Position numbers and translations under genes: made by a program. 64,000 nucleotides of DNA from NCBI GenBank assembly GCA_964596675.1, contig CAZQUZ010000004.1, forward strand, positions 1 through 64,000, in the 5' to 3' direction. The first letter of the stretch is position 1. Every line of letters begins with the position of its first letter. Origin of the DNA: JAGOMW01 sp964596675. Lineage in GTDB: Bacteria > Patescibacteriota > Gracilibacteria > BD1-5 > UBA2023. Below are positions 31,776 through 40,197 of the stretch, in pieces. The notes under the pieces were generated by a model that worked only from the letters and a program-made list of their open reading frames with translations, did not search any database and was not told the origin of the DNA.

Positions 31776-32125
31776 ATGCAAAATACCAAAATATTCTCCA
31801 TGCCATTCGCGAAGGTCTATCCACTCTATATCACGAAAGTAGAGAAAAAGTGAAGGACGAAAGCCGAGCTCGATGAGGTCATAGAGTGGCTCACAGGATA
31901 TGATGCAGTGTGACTCCAGAGAATTCTCGATGAATGAATTGATTTCGAGACGTTCTTCTGCGAGGCACCAGCTCTCAATCCTGCTCGTACTCTCATCACT
32001 GGAACTATCTGTGGGTACAAGATACAGGATATGGAGGACTGACTCATGAAGGAGATCCGCTACCTCGATAAGCTCGTGGATGAGATTGCAAAAGGAAAGT
32101 GATGGAGAAGGTGTTGAGAAGTTAA
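31776..32125 (+). pseudogene. DUF2200 protein, frameshifted at its duplicated 3' end
   Basis: The N-terminal 105 or so residues are a good DUF2200 protein: FSMPFAKVYPLYITKVEKKG, RTKAELDEVIEWLTGYDAVG and LNPARTLITGTICGYKIQD, then MKEIRYLDKLVDEIAKGK. At 32090-32100 one G is missing relative to the second copy of the tail (GGAAAG versus GGGAAAG), so the expected C-terminus VMEKVLRS and its TAA (32123-32125) are out of frame. Because UGA is sense, the shifted frame stays open and joins the methyltransferase gene in frame (single frame 31776-32855). Either a real fusion or a one-base assembly error. Confidence 0.72.
32071..32125 (+). repeat. direct repeat B, copy 1 (DUF2200 3' end)
   Basis: The 3' terminus of the DUF2200 gene, repeated at 32800-32855 after the methyltransferase. 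The copies share long blocks such as GCTCGTGGATGAG and AAAGTGATGGAGAAGGT with a few substitutions and one-base gaps. Confidence 0.8.
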
Positions 32126-32156
32126 TCTTATTATTATAATAAATTGTTACATATTT

Positions 32157-32855
32157 ATGACACAAGAAATACCTGAATTCTGGGAACAAGCCTTTAGTCA
32201 AAGACACGAAATGTGGTGATGGACTCCAGCTGATTCAGCCAAGAGAGCACTGGAGCTATTTGAAAAAAATGTACTCCATACAATTTTAATTCCTGGATTT
32301 GGTTATGGTCGGAATGCAGAGGTGTTTACTAAGAATGGATACAAAGTTACAGGCATCGAGATATCAGAAACTGCTGTGGAACTTGGAAAAAAACACTTTG
32401 GGAATAGTATAAAAATACATCATGGCTCAGTAAGTTCTATGCCATTTGATACAGAACTCTATGATGGGGTATTTTCATACGCACTCCTGCACCTACTCAG
32501 CGAAGATGAGAGAAAAAAGTGCATTCGAGATTGTTATAACCAGCTAAGCCCCGGTGGATATATGGTATTTGTATCTATTGCAAAATCGGATTTTCGATAT
32601 GGACAAGGAAAAGAGGTAAGAACAGATACCTTTGAGATGCCTTATGGAGTGACTTTATTTTTCTATGATACTGAGTCTATAGGTATAGATTTTGCAGAGT
32701 ACGGACTCGTAGAGTCGATCGAAATCAGCGAAGGGGAAAAAGATATGAGCACTGCTCTACAACAAAGATTCTGGTATATTGTATGTAGAAAAGATGCTGA
32801 GCTCGTGGATGAGCTTGCAAAAGGGAAAGTGATGGAGAAGGTATTGAGGAAGTAA
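32157..32855 (+). CDS. class I SAM-dependent methyltransferase
   Basis: A 232-residue TehB/thiopurine-type methyltransferase. EIPEFWEQAFSQRHEMWGW and NVLHTILIPGFGYGRNAEVF provide the SAM-binding region, GYKVTGIEISETAVELGKKH the ribose-binding acid, and YDGVFSYALLHLLSEDERKK motif 4. The enzyme proper seems to end at FWYIVCRK; the extra AELVDELAKGKVMEKVLRK is the tail of DUF2200, copied from the upstream gene. Only one UGA is used, unlike neighbours. Substrate unknown. The frame is continuous with the DUF2200 frame upstream. Confidence 0.87.
32800..32855 (+). repeat. direct repeat B, copy 2 (DUF2200 tail on methyltransferase)
   Basis: Second copy of 32071-32125. This copy is in frame and supplies the last residues and the stop codon of the methyltransferase gene, with the intact GGGAAAG missing in copy 1. 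Confidence 0.8.
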
Positions 32856-32864
32856 AATCTCTCT

Positions 32865-32890
32865 CGTCATTGCGAGGAACGAAGCAATCT
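32865..32890. repeat. fragment of a widespread palindromic repeat
   Basis: CGTCATTGCGAGGAACGAAG followed by CAATCT is one arm of the well-known intergenic palindrome found in many unrelated bacteria. Only one arm is seen here, 10 bp after the methyltransferase stop. Confidence 0.6.
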
Positions 32891-32911
32891 AGTAATTAAA
32901 ACAATTCAACT

Positions 32912-33349
32912 ATGGAAATAGGACTTGAACAATGATGGTATGCTGACACGGAAAAGAAAGTCATCTTTCGAGAACTTACAACCCTTGAAAAGATTCTTAT
33001 ATTTTTCTGATGGAAGAAAACAGAAGTCGTAATTATGTATAGTATGTGGTTACGAGCATTAAATACTAATCCCTCGCTTACAAAATTTCATCCTGCTTTT
33101 GAGCATGATAATTTTCTCAAGCCTGAAAAGTATCCATTTTATTATAGACTCAATGGGGAATGGAAGATTAAAAGATGACATGAGAAATACTTAAAAAACT
33201 GACCATTATTTTCTGAAGACGGAACAAAAGTAATAGTATCTGAAATGATTACATGGAGACAAGCACTTGAGAAATTTCGTTGGATTTGAGTTTTAGGAGG
33301 TATACTTTCTTTCATTTTATATCTACAGAAGCTTTTAAATTCATATTAA
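32912..33349 (+). CDS. hypothetical protein with C-terminal membrane helix
   Basis: A 145-residue protein without a recognised family. It starts MEIGLEQGWYADTEKKVIFR and has KTEVVIMYSMWLRALNTNPS and YPFYYRLNGEWKIKRGHEKY; the end IGVLGGILSFILYLQKLLN looks like a tail-anchor helix. It is more AT-rich than the upstream genes and has six UGA codons, so it is adapted to code 25. The next gene begins 54 bp later, also AT-rich. Confidence 0.65.
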
Positions 33350-33403
33350 GCTTCTTTCTTATTATCGGGGAATGAAACACTCAAGAATAATCAAAAAAAT
33401 ACA

Positions 33404-33880
33404 ATGACTACAACTGTTAATTTGAAATGAACCCTAAAACTTAGCTTAAATGGTAAAAAGTTAAGAGCAATGGAATATTTCCGTAGATGAAAGAAATTTA
33501 TCCTTGCTGCACAGCTCCTATATTCCACGGAGTGAGGCGATAAAGGATATGTATATGGACATCTTTTATGTCAATGATATGAGATCATTCTTAAATCATA
33601 TTTACTATCTAGAAACATTGGAGAAAACTTTAGTGAATTCAACGAGAAAATGAGAAAGTACTGACATGATTTAGATAAACTTGAAAAAGAGGTTGCAAGC
33701 CATAAAGAATTTATTAGTTTTATAGAATTATGAGACTTAAAGAAATTATATAAGAATCATGATTTGCGATATACTCATGGAGCAATACTTCTCACCTGAG
33801 AATCAGAAGTAGTAGATTTTGAATTATTTTGAAAATTTGTTTTCCCAATAATCCAAAAAATTGAAGTTAACCTGAACTAG
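33404..33880 (+). CDS. hypothetical protein, possible HEPN-like helical protein
   Basis: A 158-residue, AT-rich gene with nine UGA codons. Helical segments AMEYFRRGKKFILAAQLLYS, LLCQGYEIILKSYLLSRNIG and KYGHDLDKLEKEVASHKEF recall HEPN proteins (a Gly-H-D turn after a helix pair), and LKKLYKNHDLRYTHGAILLT could supply Arg and His, but the spacing does not match the RNase motif exactly. No firm family. It sits 5 bp upstream of the MFS gene. Confidence 0.6.
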
Positions 33881-33885
33881 TCATT

Positions 33886-35190
33886 ATGAAGCCCTCCACT
33901 CTCTTCTCTCACATCCTCGCCAACTCAGCCATAGGAAGCTTTACCAATATGCTCCTGTGGTTCGCTATCACATTCTGGGCGTATCTCGAGACAGAGAGTG
34001 TATTCGTCACTGGGGTGCTCGGCGGAATGTATCTAGTGCTCAATCTCCTTGGTGGGATATCATTCGGGTCTTTTGTCGACCATCATCCGAAGCGGTATGT
34101 CATGCTCGTATCGAGTTTTGCATCGCTTGGATTTTATACACTCGGACTCTCCATGCTCGCACTCCTCCCGAGTGATACATGGGGCGATGTGACCAATGTG
34201 TGGCTCTGGATTTTTATCCTGACTATCATGCTCGGTGTCACTGCAGGGAATATTCGTACGATAGCGCTCTCGACGCTCGTCACACTCCTCGTTCCCGAGT
34301 GAGAACGTGACAAGGCCAATGGAAAAGTCGGGATGATACAGTGACTTGTGTTCACGGTGGTGTCGGCTTTTTCATGAGTGATCATCGGGCAACTCGGAAT
34401 GATATGGACAGTTGGTATCTGAGTCATCGTGATGCTCGCAGTCATCACACATCTCCTCATGCTCCACTTCCCTGCAGAGCCACACCTCGACGAGCGACAC
34501 GACGATGACAAGAAGGTAGATATACGCGGGACTATACGCATTATCCTCTCGATTCCTGGACTCATGGCGATGATATTTTTCGCGATGATCAATAACTTTA
34601 TCGGAGGAGTATTTATGTCGCTCATGGACGCATACGGACTCTCACTGGTATCCGTCGAGATATGGTGAGTGGTGCTCGCAGTGACGAGTATTGGATTCAT
34701 CATCGGTGGTACGATTGTCGCGAAGTATGGACTCGGGAAGAGTCCAGTTTTTACCCTCCTCGCCATCAGCGTTCTCAGTTGGTCTATCTGTATGATATTC
34801 CCAACTGTTGCATCGATATATTTTGTTGGTATAGGATTCTTCGTCTGGATGATCGTGTGACCGATAGCAGAGGCATGTGAGCAGACCATCATGCAAAAAG
34901 TAGTACCACTTGAACGTCAGTGACGGGTATTCGGATTCGGACAATCACTCGAAAATATCGCATCACCTTTTACAGCATTCCTCATCGGACCACTCACACA
35001 ATTCGTCGTGATACCATGGCTCGCATCGACGAGTGGAGTCGAGATATTCGATGGATGGTGGGGGACAACTCCAGATCGTGCGATGGCACTCGTATTCGTC
35101 GTGGCTGGACTCATCGGACTCATCGTGACACTCATAGCATTCACGACGCGGAGTTATAGAGCTCTCTCGAAGAGTTATAGAGAGGGATAA
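33886..35190 (+). CDS. major facilitator superfamily transporter
   Basis: A 434-residue, 12-helix MFS transporter similar to macrolide-efflux-type MFS_3 proteins. Helix 1 is SAIGSFTNMLLWFAITFWA; the loop GSFVDHHPKRYVMLVSSFAS carries the D-x3-R/K-x-G/R motif A between helices 2 and 3; later VVLAVTSIGFIIGGTIVAKY and RVFGFGQSLENIASPFTAFL are typical of this subgroup. UGA-Gly occurs in several helices. Substrate unknown, drug export possible. It closes the plus-strand gene run. Confidence 0.9.
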
Positions 35191-35196
35191 TATTTA

Positions 35197-35904
35197 CTAG
35201 AATACTATCCGGAAGAACACATACAGTACTGGCACATGAATCATATAGATACTGAGTGAATGCCTCCCGATATACGTGAGGACTCGGTATCTATTTTTGT
35301 TGAGGGTTCATACGGTCTCGAGGATGCCGAGTCTCGCGAGGACATGAGAGAGTCCATATCCCATGAGGTAGACACCGAACCAGGGGATGAGTGGATAATA
35401 ATCAGCTGAGAAGTATGTAGACGGTGGATATCCGAGTGGTATGAGAAAGGTGGATTGCCAGTCAGGCGTCCAGATATATGGTAAGATAATCAGCATGAGT
35501 CAGATAGCGAGTGCATACCGCCCGAATATGAGGAAGACTGGTGCGAGCAGTGTCGCGAGTGCGAAGAAGTGGATGATTCCCCACGATATCCGCTCTGTAG
35601 GAAAGAAGTTATACGTAACAACAGATATACCCATAGCTAGGAATCCAAGGAGGAGAGTCCTCTGTACGGTCTTCTTCCAGATATATCACCAACTGCGATC
35701 GTACAGGCTCAGATAGAGTGATACCCCAGCAAGCACGATGAAGAGTATGGCAACAGTTTTCCCGAGGAAAAACCAAAATACCTGAGAGAAGTCCAAAATA
35801 TCTGTCTCAAAAAGAGAAACAAGCATATAGTTGGCATGAAAAAGTACCATCCCTATGATGGCAATTCCTCGCAGAGCATCGATGCGTCAGAGTCTATGAT
35901 CCAT
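35197..35904 (-). CDS. heparan-alpha-glucosaminide acetyltransferase-like (DUF1624)
   Basis: A 235-residue membrane protein with about seven helices. RLGRIDALRGIAIIGMVLFH is the family's N-terminal signature with the active-site His at its end; GKTVAILFIVLAGVSLYLSL, GIIHFFALATLLAPVFLIFG and SADYYPLIPWFGVYLMGYGL follow, then YIGRHSLSIYMIHVPVLYV. It likely acylates a sugar across the membrane using a cytoplasmic acyl donor. It is convergent with the MFS gene (6 bp between stops) and divergent from the esterase gene. Confidence 0.87.
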
Positions 35905-36005
35905 GTGATAGAGTATATCCAATTCTTGGGAATACGTGAATTTTATCTGAAGATATTAGGCACAGGTGCGAAAGTTATTATACTACTCGAGTATAACCTT
36001 TTTCT

Positions 36006-37304
36006 ATGCGAAAAATCCTCACCCTCATACTCGCACTCTTTCCGCTTCAGAGTTTTGCGGCTACATTCTCAGACACTGAGCTCTCACACTACCGTGACTC
36101 TATCGAGACACTTGAGAGTGAAGGCGTCATCTCTGGATATGGCGATACTCGATTCGGACCTGACAACACAATCACCCGTGCCGAGATACTCAAGGTACTA
36201 TTGGGCTCCAAGGGCGTCACTCCAGTTGCTCCAGAGACTCGGTGTTTTCCTGACGTTGTAGTATCAAAGTGGTATCATGCATATATCTGTGAGTGAGTTC
36301 GGCTTGGTGTGGTGAAGGGATTCGATGATGGTCGATTCAAACCCGATGCTCCAGTAACAGTACTCGAGGCACTCGCGATGTGACTGAGACTCTATACCAT
36401 AGCGCCTGCGAATGGCAATCCGTGGTATCTCCCCTATCAGGAACTCGCGAATACGAATGGTATCCTCAACTCTGCGAGTTACTCTATCTCTTCTCCTATG
36501 ACCCGAGGTAAGGCATCAGAACTCATACTCCGAATCCGAGAATACAATACCAAAAAGTCACCACTTACTAATCTCTCCAAGTGATGTGTAAGTCCACGAT
36601 CTCTCACAAGTGGTACACATGAGGTCACCGTAGCAGGTAAGACTCGTAGCTATATCCTCACTGTGCCATCGAGTTATAACACATCGAATCCTGCCTGACT
36701 CATCATCGCTATCCATGGTCGCACCAATAGCAATAGCATGGTGCAGAACTATATGTGACTCGAGCGTCAGAGTAACTTCATCGTCGCATATCCTGCAGGA
36801 CTGCCGAGTGGTTCAGCTTTTAGTTGGTCAAGCGAGGAGAATATCACTTTTGTCGATACCATCATCCGTGATGTCACTGACAGTCACTGTGTCTCTCGGA
36901 GTGATATCCATATCGTCGCGCACTCACTCGGGGCATGGTTCGCCTCACGTCTCGCCTGTACTCGCGGGGATACATTCCGCTCTATGGCAATAGTCGGAGG
37001 TGGTGGATACACGAGCGCGTGCAACGATACTCCGACAGCATCACTCATATTCCAACGGGAGGATGACCGACTCTCTCCTGCCTCAACTGCACGAGCAACT
37101 GAGACCAAGATGCGACTCGTGAACAAGTGTAGCACTCGAATAGAATCCGTCCAGATAGGCGGGTATAGTTGTACTCGCTCGACCGACTGCTCGACAGGTA
37201 ATCCTGTCATCTGGTGTGGTGACTATGCTACCTATGGCAATGATGCGCATAGTTGGCCGACAGGTGGAGGGAGTGCTATAGTGGAGTGGATGAGGGGGTT
37301 GTAA
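36006..37304 (+). CDS. SLH-anchored esterase (PHB depolymerase/LpqC-like)
   Basis: A 432-residue secreted enzyme. MRKILTLILALFPLQSFA is a signal peptide; two S-layer-homology repeats follow (FSDTELSHYRDSIETLESEG with TRFGPDNTITRAEILKVLLG, and WYHAYICEGVRLGVVKGFDD), plus a partial third. The catalytic domain from about residue 210 has LIIAIHGRTNSNSMVQNYMG, the nucleophile DIHIVAHSLGAWFASRLA, and His in AHSWPTGGGSAIVEWM, as in PHB depolymerase and feruloyl-esterase-like proteins. Cys pairs suggest disulfides. It would hydrolyse ester bonds at the cell surface, possibly of a host or glycan polymer. TATAAC lies 8 bp upstream of the ATG. Confidence 0.88.
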
Positions 37305-37475
37305 AAAGTATCCACCGTGAAAATAAGTGATTTTTCTTGCATTTTCACGCTAGACCATCGCTACCTTTCGAGAGAAGGAAGTATGGAAGATGGGGTATAA
37401 AATAGTGTTGCAAAATATATGAAAAATATACAATATATCTGGTAAAAAGATTATAATTCTTAATAGTAGTCTCCT
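37305..37475. other. intergenic region with inverted repeat and A+T-rich promoter area
   Basis: An inverted repeat CGTGAAAAT / ATTTTCACG spans 37316-37349 after the esterase gene and may act as a weak terminator, although no clear T run follows. TACAAT and TATAAT boxes near 37420 and 37451 could start the HNH gene. No coding potential is seen. Confidence 0.4.
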
Positions 37476-38585
37476 ATGAGTGACGTGCATACTAATTACA
37501 AGGAATATCTCGAATCATACGCATGGAAAGCTCTCAAGATGACAAAACTCGAAGAGCAGCCGCAGTGTGAGTGTTGCGGAGCTCCTGCAACCAGTGTCCA
37601 TCACCTATCATACGAAAGGCTCTGACGAGAAAAACCAGAAGATATCGTGAGTATCTGCGAACGATGTCACGATGAATGTCATCATGTCGGTGGATATCAG
37701 ATAAAAAATGATGAAGAAACATTAAGAAGGAGGTATGAGGAAGTGAGAAATACTTATTTGTGAAATAATGAACCAGAGGAAATTGAATTAACAGAAATTT
37801 TTAAGTATAACTTTTCACAAGAAAAAATATCAACTTTTATCCATTCTTATACAGGGCAATGAATAATAAATTGAAAAAACTATACAACTTTACAATTAAG
37901 ACAAGGGAAGAAAAATATTCTATTAGATGATACTAATATTTCAAGTAATAGCATTAATAAGCTGTGACTAATATGGGATAATCCTTATTTTAAGGCAGAT
38001 AATGGACTATACTATGCTTATAAAATAAATTTTTACGATAGTGATAATTATGAATCAATCCCTGAAAGTGAAATAAATCGATATTACTTGTTAAAACTTT
38101 CCTGTTTTGATAAAGATACTTTTGAAGTTATATCCTGATTTGTAGTTAAAGATAAATATGGGATATATCTAGTAAAATATTTGTTTGAAGTAAATTGAGA
38201 ATGAGCAATAGAATTAACGATATATAAATCTGATATTTGTGTTAATTGATTTATATATTTATGATGATCATATTGTAAAAATAAAACAAATATATACTTT
38301 ATTGATCATGCCAGTAAGTCTTTTATTGATTCCTATTTTGGTGATATTTTAAAAGTAAAATGAGCTGACTTGGATACATTTGAAACTTTAGATGATTGAC
38401 GTGCAAAAGACAAAAATTATATTTACGATTATTGAAAAATAATTGAGCATATAATTTATGAAAATGAAGATAATGATTATTGAATTTGAGATAACTGAGG
38501 TTGCTCTTATGGGGAATATTGAGAAGATTGTAAAATCTTATTTTCAGACCGTAGCGATTGGTGTTCGAATTGTAGAAATGGTTAA
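37476..38585 (+). CDS. HNH endonuclease-like domain fused to a DKNYY-type domain
   Basis: A 369-residue protein. The N-terminal 90 residues are a zinc HNH domain: CECCGAPATSVHHLSYERLG, then SICERCHDECHHVGGYQ, with paired Cys and the HH and CHH metal/catalytic sites. The rest is AT-rich and contains DKYGIYLVKYLFEV, TNIYFIDHASKSFIDSYFGD and GADLDTFETLDDGRAKDKNY-IY, the pattern of DKNYY repeats thought to mediate surface or toxin-related recognition. About 20 UGA-Gly codons, so it is long established in a code-25 genome. A Cys-rich C-terminus ends it. It could be a nuclease effector with an unknown sensor; no immunity gene is obvious. Confidence 0.75.
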
Positions 38586-38684
38586 ATATTAACTTTATGC
38601 ATAGTGGATTTATGACTTGAAAGGAAATGGTATATTCTATATCAAAAAACTATTTAGAAAAAGAATAGTGTCTTGAGGGTAAAA

Positions 38685-38794
38685 ATTCCTACCTCCTCAT
38701 CCCTACCATCATTACCACATATACCACTCCCGTCACACCCACTATCATGAGATAGCTCATGAGTGAGAACGAGAAGAATCCACCTACTGAGAGG
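38685..38794 (-). pseudogene. remnant of ABC permease 3' end (direct repeat C, copy 1)
   Basis: This 110-bp segment is about 91% identical without gaps to 40194-40303, the 3' end of the FtsX-type permease gene, and still encodes SVGGFFSFSLMSYLMIVG and VTGVVYVVMMVGMRR followed by TAG. It has no upstream coding part. The two copies flank the Fic gene and its 41-bp repeat array, so the latter are a likely insertion in the permease 3' end. Confidence 0.85.
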
Positions 38795-38861
38795 TGCTTG
38801 TCTTGACATTGCAATTCTGAGAGAAAAAGATAAAATCGAGAGAACACTTTCTAAAAATATT

Positions 38862-39944
38862 ATGTCATACGTACTTCCAAAACTCCCTCTCGATAGGCAT
38901 ATAGAAACCGTAGCAATACTAAAACAACTTACACTCTCACGAGCTGCCCTCGCTGAACTCAAGTGAGTCTCATGACAGATACCGAATGAAACTATCCTTA
39001 TCAAAACTCTTTCTCTCCAGGAGGCAAAAGAAAGTTCTGCCATCGAAAACATCATCACTACACATGACGAGCTGTTTCAGAGTGATGTACTCAGTGAGAT
39101 ATTTGCTACTATAGCATCCAAGGAAGTATACAATTATGCAACCGCCCTGGAACACGGTTATAGAGAAGTACGAAAAAATGGGCTACTCATGAATAACTTA
39201 ATACTTGATATACAAGGAAAAATAGAAGAAAATAAGGCATGATTTCGTAAACTCCCGTGAACTGAGCTCAAAAATGATAAAACAGGTGAGACAGTATATA
39301 TACCACCACAATCATATGATCAGATAATTACTAGTATGGATAATCTGGAAAAGTTTATCAATACTTCAGACTTAAGTGATACTGACCCACTTATAAAGAT
39401 GGCAATTATTCATCACCAATTTGAGAGTATACATCCATTCTATGATGGGAATGGACGAACAGGTCGCGTCATCAATGTTCTCTATCTCGTAAAGGAATGA
39501 CTATTATCACTCCCGATTCTCTATCTCAGTCGTTATATCAATACACACAAGTCAAAATATTACGAACTTCTCCAAAAAGTGAGAACAGATGATGCATGGG
39601 AAGAGTGGATTCTTTTCATGCTCGTAGCAACAGAGAAGACTGCGAAACAAACTATCAATATCGTGGAAAATATAAAAGAACTGATGAAAAAAGAGAAGAA
39701 GGCTATGAGAGAGAAATGTCCAAAAATCTATTCTCAAGATCTCCTAAATAATCTCTTCAAACATCCATATACAAAAATAGAATTTGTAATGCGAGATCTT
39801 GGAGTGGTCCGTCAGACAGCATCAAAATATCTCGATGAACTTGTTAGTATATGAATTCTTCAAAAACAAAAAATCGGAACTGAAAATTTTTATATTCATC
39901 CAGAACTTTTTGAGCTCTTTAAGGATATACCAACTTTTGAGTAA
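38862..39944 (+). CDS. Fic domain protein (AMPylase, class II) with C-terminal winged helix
   Basis: A 360-residue Fic protein that would transfer AMP from ATP to target proteins. The active site is FESIHPFYDGNGRTGRV (HxFxDGNGRxxR). The N-terminal region has LQEAKESSAIENIITTHDEL, where SSAIEN is the class II inhibitory (S/T)xxxE(G/N) helix. After residue 290 IEFVMRDLGVVRQTASKYLD is a helix-turn-helix. The start ATG at 38862 fits the usual N-terminus of this subfamily; upstream residues would come from the permease remnant. Downstream lies an array of palindromic 41-bp repeats that its wHTH might bind. Confidence 0.92.
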
Positions 39945-40192
39945 ATGTTAACATATGCAGGTTCATATGTTAAAGAAATCAGAAAATGTTAACATATNNN
40001 NNNNNNNNNNNNNNNNNNNNNNNNNNNNNNNNNNNNNNNNNNNNNNNNNNNNNNNNNNNNNNNNNNNNNNNNNNNNNNNNNNNNNNNNNNNNNNNNNAAA
40101 TGTTAACATATGCAGGTTCATATGTTAAAGAAATCAGAAAATGTTAACATATGCAGGTTCATATGTTAAAGAAATCAGAAAATGTTAACATA
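39945..40192. repeat. tandem 41-bp palindromic repeats
   Basis: At least three full units plus parts, unit about ATGTTAACATATGCAGGTTC then ATATGTTAAAGAAATCAGAAA. Each unit contains the inverted repeat TTAACATATG / CATATGTTAA around the 6-base loop CAGGTT. The array is interrupted by an assembly gap, so the true number of units is unknown. It lies between the Fic stop and the permease stop. No spacers are present, so it is not a CRISPR array. Confidence 0.88.
39998..40097. other. assembly gap (100 N)
   Basis: One hundred N inside the 41-bp tandem repeat array. The round length suggests a scaffold join of unknown size, and repeat collapse is likely. Confidence 0.97.
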
Positions 40193-40197
40193 TATTC

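Noticed and set aside
38586..38684. Short 23-codon frame after the HNH gene (starting near 38596)
   Set aside because: Too short and without any supporting feature.
39945..40192. CRISPR array
   Set aside because: Units are head-to-tail without unique spacers and no cas genes are near.
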